A DNA stretch of 64,000 nt from DASQZT01 sp035638575. GTDB taxonomy: Bacteria; Acidobacteriota; Terriglobia; Bryobacterales; Bryobacteraceae. The position numbers and the translations under genes are program-made. The stretch spans positions 1 through 64,000 of the forward strand of contig DASQZT010000169.1 of the NCBI GenBank assembly GCA_035638575.1. Direction: 5' to 3'. Positions 55,601-62,939 of the stretch are shown piece by piece (within the stretch, counting starts at the first letter, position 1; the number at the start of each line of letters is the position of its first letter). Below the pieces are notes generated by a model. It saw nothing but the letters and a program-made list of their open reading frames with translations, did not search any database and was not told where the DNA came from.

Positions 55601-55779
55601 AGAGTGGAGCGCAAGCTGCGCCGCTGGGCCGTGCCGTGATCGGCGGCCTGGTGGTCTCCACCTTCACCACCCTGACGGTCCTGCCTTCGATTTACGCCAT
55701 TCTCCAACGCCGGGCTTCCACGACTTCTCCCTCACTCAATCCGATGGATCCAACGAGCCGATACTATGAAGCGAGCTGA
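52633..55779 (+). CDS. RND efflux transporter inner-membrane permease
   Basis: 1048 residues, full length, GGGAG 7 nt upstream of the ATG. Twelve membrane segments in the usual 1+5, 1+5 arrangement with two large periplasmic loops. Segment 4 reads GVLVDEATVEIENIH: the proton-relay Asp is kept, but the second Asp of the AcrB-type pair is Glu, as in some clades. The C-terminal half has LAIVLTVPAVLCGVLLML and AIMAIGIAVANSILLVTFAE. It exports a drug, lipid or siderophore-like substrate using proton motive force. Confidence 0.95.
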   Translation: MRLVLAALSRPLTVVVALVAIALCAVLAVERMPADIFPQVGDPAIYVAQPYSGMDPAQMEGYLTYYYEYHFLYITGIDHVESKSIQGAALMKLVFHEGTNMSQAMSETVGYVNRARAFMPPGTVPPFITRFDAGSVAVGLLIFSSASRTQGEMQDFALNRVRPLFATLPGVSAPPPFGGNQRTIVVTLDPGKLRQYRISPDEAIAAVSQASLVMPSGNMWTGKFERVARTNAALGGNLAELLSAPIRPGSGTTVYLRDIGTIENATDIITAYAHVNGRRTVYIPVTKRADASTLAVIQAVKAALPDFKKVLPEDVDVRLEFDQSPFVTNSIRGLIAEGLLGAALTGLMVLLFLRDWRSALIVVLNIPFALLAAVILLWLTGQTINIMTLGGLALAVGVLVDEATVEIENIHTRMLPGVSRARAVLEACSRTAVARLLSMFCVLAVFVPSFFMVGVGRQLFVPLSLAVAFSMIASYLLSSSLVPVFSTWLMKEGHRGEEREGLFGRLRSFYERYLGLVLRFRWPLVVAYLAAAFGLVYFLLPRMGTEIFPDANAPLMRIRLRAPTGTRLEETERIVLRALDVIQREAGAGNIEITSDYVGVIPSSYPVDLIHLFTSGPQEAVIQIAFKPGAPHGEPLREKLRDSLARELPGSHISFEAGDIVSQVMSFGSPTPIEVAVQGVSLQDDYGYAQKVQAQLASLAFLRDLQFAQEMNYPTLDITIDRERAGQLGLTMSDVVRSVVPATSSSRFTQPNYWRDPASGNAFQIQVQLPQNRIQSEEDVGELPVMRGAGSNVELRDFAVLKPGTIPGLIERYNGQHVVSLTANIHGLTLGQAALKLNQALAGAGTPPRGVSVKLRGEIPPLEQTLSGLRIGLLLAVLVIFLLLAANFQSIRLALAIVLTVPAVLCGVLLMLWYTGTTLNVQSFMGAIMAIGIAVANSILLVTFAERARHEGRPYLEAAQEGAAGRLRAVLMTAAAMIFGMVPMAIGLGESGAQAAPLGRAVIGGLVVSTFTTLTVLPSIYAILQRRASTTSPSLNPMDPTSRYYEAS

Positions 55780-56863
55780 CAGATTCTTCGCCGCGGCATG
55801 CGTCGCGTTATTCCTGCCGATTCCCGATCGGGCGCAGACCGCCGAACTTACTCCGGTGTTATCCAGGCCGGTGTCGCGGACCATCGAGTTACCCGGTGAG
55901 TTACAACCATTCCTGACGGTCTCCCTTCACGCCAAGATCCCTGGTTACGTCGAACGCGTCCTGGTGGACCGTGGCAGCGAAACCAAACAGGGCGACCTGT
56001 TGGTGGAGCTGAGCGCCCCGGAGAGGACAGCCCAGATCGCCGAGGCCGAATCCAAAGTACAGGCCGCGGAATCCGATCGGTTCCAGGCGGAAGCGCAGCT
56101 CGCCGCGGAGCAGAGCACATATGACCGTTTGAAGAAGGCTGCCGAAACGCCGGGCGCAGTCGCGGGGAACGAGTTGATCCAGGCCGAAAAGCAAGTGGAA
56201 GCGGCTCAGGCCCTGGTCCGCTCCCGACGGCAGGCCAGCCAGGCGGCGGAGGAATTCGTCAAGGCGCAAAAAGATCTGGAGGCCTACTTGCGGATCACCG
56301 CGCCGTTCGACGGCATCGTGACGGATCGCCTGGTCCATCCGGGCGCCCTGGTTGGTCCGGGCGCCGATCCGGTGCTTCTGGTGATCCAGCAAGTTTCCCA
56401 CCTGAGGCTGGTGGTAGCGGTGCCCGAAGAGGTGGTGGGCGGCATCGTGCGCGGCGCCAAGATCGACTTCCAGGTTCCCGCGTATCCGGAGCGTGCGTAC
56501 TCGGGAACATTGGCGCGCCTGTCCCACGCGCTCGATCCGAAAACACGGACCGAGCCGGTGGAGTTGGACGTGCTCAATCGCGACGGCTCTCTGGCGCCGG
56601 GCATGTATTCGGCAGTGAAGTGGCCCGTGCGCCGTTCGCGTCCGGCCCTTTTCGTGCCGCGGACCAGCGTGGTGACCACCACCGAGCGCACCTTCGTGAT
56701 TCGGGATCGTGGCGGGCGTGCGGAGTGGGTGGATGTCAAGAAGGGCGCCGCCGACGGGGACCTGATCGAAGTCATGGGCAGTTTGCAGCCCGGTGACCAG
56801 ATAGTCCGGCGCGCGACCGATGAGGTGAGAGAGGGCGCTCCTTTGGGGGCGAAGTCAAAGTAG
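55766..56863 (+). CDS. RND periplasmic adaptor (membrane fusion protein)
   Basis: 365 residues. The start overlaps the end of the permease gene by 14 nt. Signal peptide (MKRADRFFAAACVALFLPIP), beta-hairpin with biotinyl-like motif (FLTVSLHAKIPGYVERVLVD, RGSETKQGDLLVELSAPERT), a long coiled coil (residues about 75-165) and the HlyD barrel (LRITAPFDGIVTDRLVHPGA). It bridges the permease and the TolC-like protein. The gene order outer-membrane/permease/adaptor is less common than adaptor-first. Confidence 0.93.
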   Translation: MKRADRFFAAACVALFLPIPDRAQTAELTPVLSRPVSRTIELPGELQPFLTVSLHAKIPGYVERVLVDRGSETKQGDLLVELSAPERTAQIAEAESKVQAAESDRFQAEAQLAAEQSTYDRLKKAAETPGAVAGNELIQAEKQVEAAQALVRSRRQASQAAEEFVKAQKDLEAYLRITAPFDGIVTDRLVHPGALVGPGADPVLLVIQQVSHLRLVVAVPEEVVGGIVRGAKIDFQVPAYPERAYSGTLARLSHALDPKTRTEPVELDVLNRDGSLAPGMYSAVKWPVRRSRPALFVPRTSVVTTTERTFVIRDRGGRAEWVDVKKGAADGDLIEVMGSLQPGDQIVRRATDEVREGAPLGAKSK

Positions 56864-56910
56864 GGCTAAATCGGGTAACTCCGCCGAGTGAATTGTCGCA
56901 CAATGGAGGA

Positions 56911-57261
56911 ATGATCACCCTGGAGACACTGCGAGCGGAACGGCGGGCAGAGATCCTCCGCTTCGCCGAACGGCACGGCGCCCACAGTCTGCGCGTCTTC
57001 GGCTCCGTGGCCCGCGGTGACGCCAATGAAAGCAGCGACCTCGATTTGCTGGTGGCGTGGGAGCCGGGCAGAAGTCTGCTGGATCATGCCGGGCTGGTTC
57101 AAGATCTCCAGGAGTTGCTGGTCGTCGCCCGGAACGGAGCCGCTTGTCAGCGGCCGGCTCCGCGATACGCCAGTGAAGTTCTGAAAACGGGAACTGACCT
57201 ACAGGCTGCTAAAAGAGCAGAACATAGTTGGCCGCCGATGAACGCGGATCAACGCAGATGA
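56911..57261 (+). CDS. MNT-type nucleotidyltransferase domain protein, C-terminus degraded
   Basis: 116 residues from ATG at 56911; a TTG at 56893 is an alternative because GGAGG abuts the ATG. The polymerase-beta-like core is intact (LRVFGSVARGDANESSDLD, with the catalytic GSxARGxxxxxSDxD). After LVQDLQELL the expected R-V-D-V-V strand is absent in this frame, and parts of a plausible tail appear in other frames (a GRR then ERSR in a second frame). I infer a small deletion or frameshift. No HEPN toxin gene follows, so this is an orphan antitoxin-like gene that may be decaying. Confidence 0.65.
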   Translation: MITLETLRAERRAEILRFAERHGAHSLRVFGSVARGDANESSDLDLLVAWEPGRSLLDHAGLVQDLQELLVVARNGAACQRPAPRYASEVLKTGTDLQAAKRAEHSWPPMNADQRR

Positions 57262-57298
57262 AGAAACGATCCGTGTTCATCAGCGTTGATCGGCGGCC
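57230..57298. repeat. Inverted pair of the ATGAACACGG-type dispersed repeat
   Basis: The left arm 57230-57260 begins GGCCGCCGATGAACGCGG. The right arm 57268-57298 is its near-perfect reverse complement (GGCCGCCGATCAACGCTG on the minus strand). The arms are 31 nt with a 7-nt spacer, so a strong hairpin can form. Related to the repeat at 35724-35754. It overlaps the end of the decayed MNT gene. Confidence 0.65.
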
Positions 57299-57420
57299 CA
57301 GATTGGTTCTTTGGGGCTTTTCACCATCCTGCTCAACGCCGGGAATTGCACCACCCATCGCGGCGGGCTAACGACGCCTCGAGACATCCCATTGCCTGCA
57401 TCACTCGGGGTGGGGTGGAG

Positions 57421-57426
57421 TAGAGT
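57421..57426 (+). promoter_or_regulatory. -10-like TAGAGT, 6 nt before start
   Basis: TAGAGT, then AATGAA, then the ATG at 57433. No ribosome-binding site lies between them. Confidence 0.4.
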
Positions 57427-57432
57427 AATGAA

Positions 57433-57966
57433 ATGAGACTGGCGAGAGCAGCCATCACGATCCGCCGGTTGGCGGCCCTTGTATTGCTGGCGGCCTGGAG
57501 TTCCGCGCTCGCGGCCGACCCGGCCCGGACCGTGATTCTGGTGCGCCACGCCGAACGGGCCGGCGGCATGAGCGCCGACGTGGGAATCAGTGAAGCGGGC
57601 CGGTGCCGCGCCGAATCGCTGGCACGTATGCTCGCCGATGCCGGCGTAAAGCGCGTCTTCGTCACCGAGGTGGCGCGCACCCAGCAGACGGCCCAACCGC
57701 TGGCGGACAAGCTCTCCCTACGGCCAGAAGTGATTCCCTCGAAAGACATCGACGGTTTGGTGGCGAAGCTTCGCCATGGGGAGCCGGGTGGTGTCGCTCT
57801 GGTCGTGGGACACTCGAACACCTTGCCGGAAATCATCAGCCGGATGGGCGGGGGAACCGTACGGCCGATTGCCGATGACGACTACGGCAACCTGTTCGTA
57901 GTGACCTTAACCGCCAAGAGCCGCGTTTCCGTGGTCAGGCTGCGCTACGCGGGCTGCGCGCAGTAG
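57433..57966 (+). CDS. Exported histidine phosphatase (SixA/PGAM branch)
   Basis: 177 residues with a signal peptide (ITIRRLAALVLLAAWSSALA). The phosphohistidine motif is ILVRHAERAGG and the second catalytic His is in VVGHSNTLPE. Short length and the VTEVARTQQTAQPL block fit the SixA-like group. It dephosphorylates a phosphoprotein or small phosphate ester outside the cytoplasm. Its 3' end overlaps the convergent GNAT gene by 32 nt. Confidence 0.9.
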   Translation: MRLARAAITIRRLAALVLLAAWSSALAADPARTVILVRHAERAGGMSADVGISEAGRCRAESLARMLADAGVKRVFVTEVARTQQTAQPLADKLSLRPEVIPSKDIDGLVAKLRHGEPGGVALVVGHSNTLPEIISRMGGGTVRPIADDDYGNLFVVTLTAKSRVSVVRLRYAGCAQ

Positions 57967-58519
57967 GGTCGGAACGAACCTGCCGGAAAAACAGGATCGT
58001 AGGCTGGTTCTTGTACACGGTTCGCTGAAACTCCCGAAACCCGCATTTCTCCGCAACGCGGATTGACGGAAGATTCTCCGGGTGGATGATGCATGCCGTT
58101 TGCGCCAATCCGAAGCGCTCCTCGCCCCACGCAAGGGCCGCGCGGACGCCCTCCGTCGCATAGCCTTTGCCGTGCACGCGGGAGACGAGAACCCAGCCAA
58201 CTTCCGGAACGCCGTTGAAGGATGGCTCGATGTCGCGCTTGAAATCACCGAATCCAAGCTCGCCGACAAAGTTGCCGGTAGCCTTTTCCTCGACCGCCCA
58301 GTGACCGAAGCCCATCCACGACCAGTGCCCGACGTAACGCAACATCCTCGCCCAGACCTCTTCCCCGGAGAAGGGCTTGCCGCCCACGTAGCGAGTCACG
58401 ACGGGATCGCCCCACATCGCGGCACAATCGGAGAAATCATCCATCCGATGACCGCGTAGTTTGAGGCGCTCGGTTTCGATCGCCGGAACTTCCCTTGCGA
58501 ACTGCAAAGAGCTGGACAT
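57935..58519 (-). CDS. GNAT acetyltransferase (RimJ/RimL type)
   Basis: 194 residues. Typical opening IETERLKLRGHRMDDFSD and GHWAVEEKATGNFVGELGFG; the acetyl-CoA motif A is VSRVHGKGYATEGVRAALAW and motif B includes HPENLPSIRVAEKCGFREF. It transfers an acetyl group to an amine, perhaps a protein N-terminus or small molecule. It is convergent with the phosphatase gene, overlapping its last 32 nt. Confidence 0.92.
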   Translation of the reverse strand: MSSSLQFAREVPAIETERLKLRGHRMDDFSDCAAMWGDPVVTRYVGGKPFSGEEVWARMLRYVGHWSWMGFGHWAVEEKATGNFVGELGFGDFKRDIEPSFNGVPEVGWVLVSRVHGKGYATEGVRAALAWGEERFGLAQTACIIHPENLPSIRVAEKCGFREFQRTVYKNQPTILFFRQVRSDPTARSPRSAA

Positions 58520-58610
58520 ACAGATGGCCTCATTGTTTCACACCCATCGCAAGGCCGGGTCCGTCGCCAACCAACTCGGACCGGCTATCATGAAAAGGAG
58601 CCTTGGAGCG

Positions 58611-59729
58611 ATGATGCGTTTCTTTCTCTTGTTGGCGGCCGTGGCTCTCCCGGCCGCGGACCTTCCGCGGTTTCGTGAAACGACGATCACCAGCAGCCTG
58701 AAGGCGGGTTACCAGATCGTCGTCGCCGATCTCAACCACGACGGCAAGCCCGACCTCATTGTCGTCGATGAGCGTGCCACCGATCTGGCCTGGTACGAAA
58801 ACCCCACTTGGGAGCGCCACGTCATTGTCAACGATGTTCCCCGCACCATCAACCTCGACGTCTACGACTACGATGGCGACGGCATCCCCGAGATCGCCAT
58901 GGGCCACCACTTCGAGACCGACCCGGCACAGAGCATCGGCAACGTCCTCATCCTGAAGAGTGGCCCCGACCCGCGCCAGCCCTGGACCGCGCGCGAAATC
59001 GATCGTGTCCCCACCGTCCACCGCCTCCGCTGGATCGACCTCAAAGGCGACGGGAAGAAGGTCCTCCTCGTCGCCCCCATGATCGGACTGAAAGCCCGCC
59101 CGCCCGATTACGCCGACGACGTCCCCGTTTACCTGTACCGGCCGGGCGAATGGAAACGCACGCTCCTCACCAGCCAGCCTCACGGCATCCTCCACTCCAT
59201 ACTGCCCATCCAGTGGCAGGGGCGCGGCGAGCAACTCATGACCGCCGATTTCCTGGGCATCCACCTGTTTCTTCCCCGCGGCCGCATCGAAATCTCGAAG
59301 GGCGATCCACGCCCCTGTCCACAGTGCGGCAGCAGTGAGGTCAAGATCGGTCATCTCGGCAAACGCCGCTTCATCGCCGCCATCGAGCCCTGGCACGGCA
59401 ACCAGGTTGTCGTCTACACCGAAGCCGGCAAGCAATGGAAACGCCACGTCCTCGAGGACGCCATGGTGAATGGCCACGCCCTCGCAGTCGGCGACCTCAA
59501 TGGAGATGGCCGCGACGAGATCGTGGCCGGCTTCCGCGGCAAGGGTTTCCAGCTCTACGTCTTCACCGCCGACGACCAGGCCGGCGAGCACTGGACCCGC
59601 CACATCCTCGACGCGGGAGGCATAGCCGCCGCCGACTGCAAGATCGCCGATTTCAGCGGCTCCGGCCGGCCCGCTATCGCCTGCGCCGGCGCCTCAACCG
59701 CTAACGTGAAGCTGTACACGCCACAATAG
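58611..59729 (+). CDS. Exported FG-GAP/VCBS repeat protein
   Basis: 372 residues from ATG at 58611 (AAAAGGAG about 10 nt upstream); the next codon, 58614, is an equally good start (MRFFLLLAAVALPAADL). Beta-propeller repeats with calcium-like loops are visible: VVADLNHDGKPDLIVV, VYDYDGDGIPEIAMG, VGDLNGDGRDEIVAG and the degenerate IADFSGSGRPAIAC. A single CPQCG pair lies at about residue 245. It probably binds a ligand or surface partner; no catalytic motif is seen. Confidence 0.87.
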   Translation: MMRFFLLLAAVALPAADLPRFRETTITSSLKAGYQIVVADLNHDGKPDLIVVDERATDLAWYENPTWERHVIVNDVPRTINLDVYDYDGDGIPEIAMGHHFETDPAQSIGNVLILKSGPDPRQPWTAREIDRVPTVHRLRWIDLKGDGKKVLLVAPMIGLKARPPDYADDVPVYLYRPGEWKRTLLTSQPHGILHSILPIQWQGRGEQLMTADFLGIHLFLPRGRIEISKGDPRPCPQCGSSEVKIGHLGKRRFIAAIEPWHGNQVVVYTEAGKQWKRHVLEDAMVNGHALAVGDLNGDGRDEIVAGFRGKGFQLYVFTADDQAGEHWTRHILDAGGIAAADCKIADFSGSGRPAIACAGASTANVKLYTPQ

Positions 59730-59745
59730 CGGGACCGCGGCGAAC

Positions 59746-60504
59746 TCAGTGCCCCGCGGCAGTCATGCCGCCATCCACCACGAGCGAAGTGCCGTTGATA
59801 AAGGACGCCGCGTCCGAAACCAGAAAGAGGCAGGCTTCCGCGACGTCGCGAGGTGTGCCGATGCGTCCCAGTGGGTGCAGACTCAACACGCGGCGCATGG
59901 CGGCTTCGCGGTCCGGCACGGAGTCCAGCCAACGGTCGGTAATCGGAGTGTGGATATAGCCCGGACATACGGCATTCACCCGGATCCCGTCGCGCCCGTG
60001 GTCCAACGCCATCGCGCGGGTAAGTCCGATCAGTCCGCACTTCGACGCATCATACGCCACTGTCCCCGGCCACGAGACCATGGCGTGGACCGATGAGACG
60101 TTTACGATGGCGCCGCCGTGGCGCCGCATGTGAGGAATGACATATCTCGAAAACAGGAAAGCTCCCTTCAGGTTCACGGCGAGTTGGCGCTCCCATTCGT
60201 CCGGAGTAACTTCCTCCACGGTGCCGTGCACTTCGATTCCCGCGTTGTTGATCAGGATATCGATGGCGCCCCACTGTTTGACTGTTGCGTCGATTGCCGC
60301 CCGCACCTGCGGCTCCGACGAGACATCGCCGCAGAGAGGGAGTGTGCGGCTGAGGCCAAGGGTAACCGCCAAGGCCCGTGCTCCTTCGCCATTGGTGTCG
60401 AAGACGGCGACTGTCGCGCCGGACTCCACAAACCGTTCGACAATCCCTTTGCCGATTCCGGACGCCCCGCCGGTTACGATTGCCACCTTGTTATCCAGAC
60501 GCAT
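59746..60504 (-). CDS. Short-chain dehydrogenase/reductase
   Basis: 252 residues from ATG at 60504. Classical SDR: TGGASGIGKGIVERF (cofactor), DTNGEGARALAV (acidic D suggests NAD), NNAGIEVHGTVEE, the catalytic VNVSSVHAMVSWPGTVAYDA then SKCG, and PGYIHTPITD. C-terminal DAASFINGTSLVVDGGM is also typical. It oxidises or reduces a hydroxy/keto compound; substrate unknown. Confidence 0.94.
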   Translation of the reverse strand: MRLDNKVAIVTGGASGIGKGIVERFVESGATVAVFDTNGEGARALAVTLGLSRTLPLCGDVSSEPQVRAAIDATVKQWGAIDILINNAGIEVHGTVEEVTPDEWERQLAVNLKGAFLFSRYVIPHMRRHGGAIVNVSSVHAMVSWPGTVAYDASKCGLIGLTRAMALDHGRDGIRVNAVCPGYIHTPITDRWLDSVPDREAAMRRVLSLHPLGRIGTPRDVAEACLFLVSDAASFINGTSLVVDGGMTAAGH

Positions 60505-60555
60505 AAGTACTATTCTCCGCCATCGCGCGAGGAACCATGGGTGTAAAGTGATCTT

Positions 60556-61030
60556 ATGATTTCTCGCGAGGCCGGCCGCTGCTGCTCGCAGTCCTGATGC
60601 TCCTGGGGCCGGGGGCCGCGAGCGCGCAGGCGGCCTCGGTGTGCGCCGCCACTTCGCTCCGTCCGACGTGACGTCACAACTCAGCAGAGTCGCTTCCGGC
60701 ATCACCGTGACCCAGGTGTCCAACGTCCAGTCCAACTGGAACACCTATGCCGATATCCCGGCATTCAGCGCGCCCGCCAGGATCCTGACGTATATGCAAC
60801 ACGTGGCGGCCATCGTGCAGCAGGCCAATACCCTGGCCTCGCCTGTGCGAATTCTATTTGCGGGGGTTCCGGCGCAAATCGTTTTCGCGGGACTGGCCGC
60901 CAGCTTTGTGGGCCTTCACCAGTTCAACGTGGTCGTGCCTGAAGTCGCCGACGGCGATGCGGTTCCGTTGACCATCGCGGTTGGCAGCGCGGTCGGCGCC
61001 CAGACTTTGTTCCTTGCCGTGGGGAACTGA
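60556..61030 (+). pseudogene. Remnant of a secreted TIGR03437 (Solibacter-type C-terminal) domain protein
   Basis: A signal-peptide-like segment (LLLAVLMLLGPGAASAQA) is readable near 60575-60625 but in a frame that closes at a TGA about 60668. The downstream frame from GTG 60641 ends at 61030 and encodes PVRILFAGVPAQIVFAGLAA, FVGLHQFNVVVPEVADGDA and VPLTIAVGSAVGAQTLFLAV. That is the TIGR03437 domain, which normally caps large secreted acidobacterial proteins. Split frames and loss of the rest suggest a decayed gene, though the 129-residue frame might still be expressed. Confidence 0.6.
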
Positions 61031-61201
61031 GCTGCCCGCGTCCGCGCCCCTTTCGCCGGACCGCAGCCGGATGCTACTATGAGATCAGGACTTCAACACC
61101 GCTCACGTCTACATGTGTGTGCGGGGAGCGTTTGCGGATTTCCGGTTCGGCTTCCCATCCTCATCGATACGTCGGGTTCGGATTGCAGCCAAAGAGGAGC
61201 A

Positions 61202-61405
61202 ATGAAAGAAACAGGTACAGTCAAGTGGTTTAACGCCGGAAAGGGATTCGGCTTCATCCAACGCGAAAATGGCGAAGATGTTTTCGTCCATTTTTCCGCC
61301 ATCTCAGCGAGCGGCTATCGCTCCCTGGACGAAGGCGCTCGTGTGTCGTTCGTAGTGAAGCGAGGGCCGAAGGGTCTGCAAGCCGAAGACGTGAGTTTAG
61401 CTTAG
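61202..61405 (+). CDS. Cold-shock domain protein (CspA family)
   Basis: 67 residues with AGAGGAGC upstream. OB-fold with RNP1 KGFGFI and RNP2 VFVHFS; the TGTVKWFNAGKGFGFIQR opening is canonical. It binds single-stranded nucleic acid as a chaperone. Its neighbour across the hairpins is an RhlE-type helicase, another cold/RNA-structure function. Confidence 0.96.
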   Translation: MKETGTVKWFNAGKGFGFIQRENGEDVFVHFSAISASGYRSLDEGARVSFVVKRGPKGLQAEDVSLA

Positions 61406-61474
61406 TTCACCCGCACATTCTGCTTTCTCAACCGATGCCCCCAGCAGGGTAGGCCTGCGCACGAAGTGTGTGGC

Positions 61475-61514
61475 GCAGACTCTCAGTCTGCCGCGTCCCC
61501 ACTCGTGGGGACGC
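61475..61514. repeat. Tandem hairpins between csp and rhlE (REP-like, probable bidirectional terminator)
   Basis: Hairpin 1 is GCAGACT-CTC-AGTCTGC (61475-61491). Hairpin 2 is the 24-nt palindrome CGCGTCCCCACT and its complement (61492-61515). Upstream, CTGCGC and GCGCAG can pair as well. The genes are convergent. The GCAGACT/AGTCTGC arms look like a dispersed repeat of this lineage. Confidence 0.6.
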
Positions 61515-61532
61515 GCGGCCTGGAGCCCTGAG

Positions 61533-62771
61533 CTAAACCGCGTACCAACGCCGCGTTTTCGCTCTTGGCGCGAAGGACCTCACACGCCGCTGGCGCGCCG
61601 GCGCTGGCGAGGGCATCACGATCACCGGAGCCGTTGCCGTCTGCTCGCGCGGCACATCCTCCGACATCGTGCGCCGGATCAGCCGGGTCGTCAAGGTCCG
61701 CTCGATGTGGGCCACATCCGCGCGCTCCGATCGCGTGGCGAAGGTCGAAGCCGTTCCACGTGCGCCGGCGCGCCCCGTGCGCCCGACGCGGTGAATGAAG
61801 TCTTCCGGGGCTTGTGGCAGGTCGTAGTTCACGACGTGCGAGATCCCTTCCACGTGGATTCCGCGGGCCGCCACGTCGGTAGCCACCAGGACGCGATAGT
61901 CTCCCTCCTGGAATCCGCGCAGGGCCTGATTGCGTTGGCTCTGGCTCCGGTCGCCGTGGATGGCCGTGGACTTCACGCCTTCGCGCGCGAGCCTCTTCGA
62001 CAGCCGGTCGGCGCCGTGCTTCGTGCGGGCAAACACCAGGAACGAACCGGCCTCCTCGCGGAGCATGTTCTGCAGCAAGTCCAGCTTTCGGTCCTGCTCG
62101 ACTTCGTAAAGATGCAAGTCCACCTGCTCGGCCGGCTTGATGGTGGAACCGACTGCGATGCGGACCGCATTCCGGACCTGCGTCTCGACCAGGTGCTTCA
62201 CCGAGCTTTCGATGGTCGCCGAGAACAACAGCGTCTGGCGATCGGCCGGCAGGGCCGCCATGATTCGTTTGACGGTGGGGAGGAAGCCCATATCGAGCAT
62301 GCGGTCGGCCTCGTCCAGAACGAGCATACGCGCATTCCCGAGATCCACGAGCTGCCGGCTGAGGAAATCGTACAGCCTGCCAGGGGTAGCCAGCAGCACT
62401 TGCGCGCCATTGCGAATCGACTGTAACTGGGTTCGCTCGCTGACCCCGCCGACTACCACCGCGGCCCGAATCCCGGTGCCCGCGGCCATTTTCGTGAATG
62501 TTTCGCTGATCTGGATAGCCAGTTCACGCGTAGGAGTCAGGACCACGCAGCGGATGCCGGTTTGTGCCGGCTGCTTCGCCAGCAGATGGATCATGGGCAA
62601 TACAAACGCCAGTGTCTTGCCGGTGCCCGTTTGCGCCGTGGCGACAAGATCTTTTCCGGCCAGCGCCGGTTCGATGGCCTGGGCTTGCACGGGTGTTGGT
62701 TCGGTAAAACCGTGTTTTGCGAGATTGCTCTTCAACAGAGCGGAAAGGGAGAGTTCAGAGAAAGTTTTCAT
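61533..62771 (-). CDS. rhlE: DEAD-box RNA helicase (RhlE-type)
   Basis: 412 residues. All motifs are present: Q (EPTPVQAQAI), I (ATAQTGTGKT), Ia (LTPTRELA), Ib (ATPGRL), II (VLDEADRM), III (FSATIE), V (ATDVAARGIH) and VI (HRVGRTGRAG). It ends with a basic tail (QRRVRSFAPRAKTRRWYAV). ATP-driven RNA unwinding, probably in ribosome assembly or cold adaptation. There is no Shine-Dalgarno sequence before the ATG; the leader is about 75 nt if TGGTACAAT is the promoter. Confidence 0.93.
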   Translation of the reverse strand: MKTFSELSLSALLKSNLAKHGFTEPTPVQAQAIEPALAGKDLVATAQTGTGKTLAFVLPMIHLLAKQPAQTGIRCVVLTPTRELAIQISETFTKMAAGTGIRAAVVVGGVSERTQLQSIRNGAQVLLATPGRLYDFLSRQLVDLGNARMLVLDEADRMLDMGFLPTVKRIMAALPADRQTLLFSATIESSVKHLVETQVRNAVRIAVGSTIKPAEQVDLHLYEVEQDRKLDLLQNMLREEAGSFLVFARTKHGADRLSKRLAREGVKSTAIHGDRSQSQRNQALRGFQEGDYRVLVATDVAARGIHVEGISHVVNYDLPQAPEDFIHRVGRTGRAGARGTASTFATRSERADVAHIERTLTTRLIRRTMSEDVPREQTATAPVIVMPSPAPARQRRVRSFAPRAKTRRWYAV

Positions 62772-62850
62772 TTAAGCTATTGAGGAGGAAAACCGGCGAG
62801 CCGACTACCGATCAGGGGAGCGGGGTTGCGGATCAACTTCCAGAATCTAT

Positions 62851-62859
62851 ATTGTACCA
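62851..62859 (-). promoter_or_regulatory. Extended -10-like TGGTACAAT of the helicase gene
   Basis: TGGTACAAT on the minus strand (TGN plus 5 of 6 of the -10). It would give a leader of about 75 nt. Confidence 0.4.
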
Positions 62860-62939
62860 GAACGGGAGCCGGAGCATCTGCATGGACAAATGTTTTCGAG
62901 ATCTTGCCCCGGGAACAGATAAAATAGGTGCCAGGCTCT

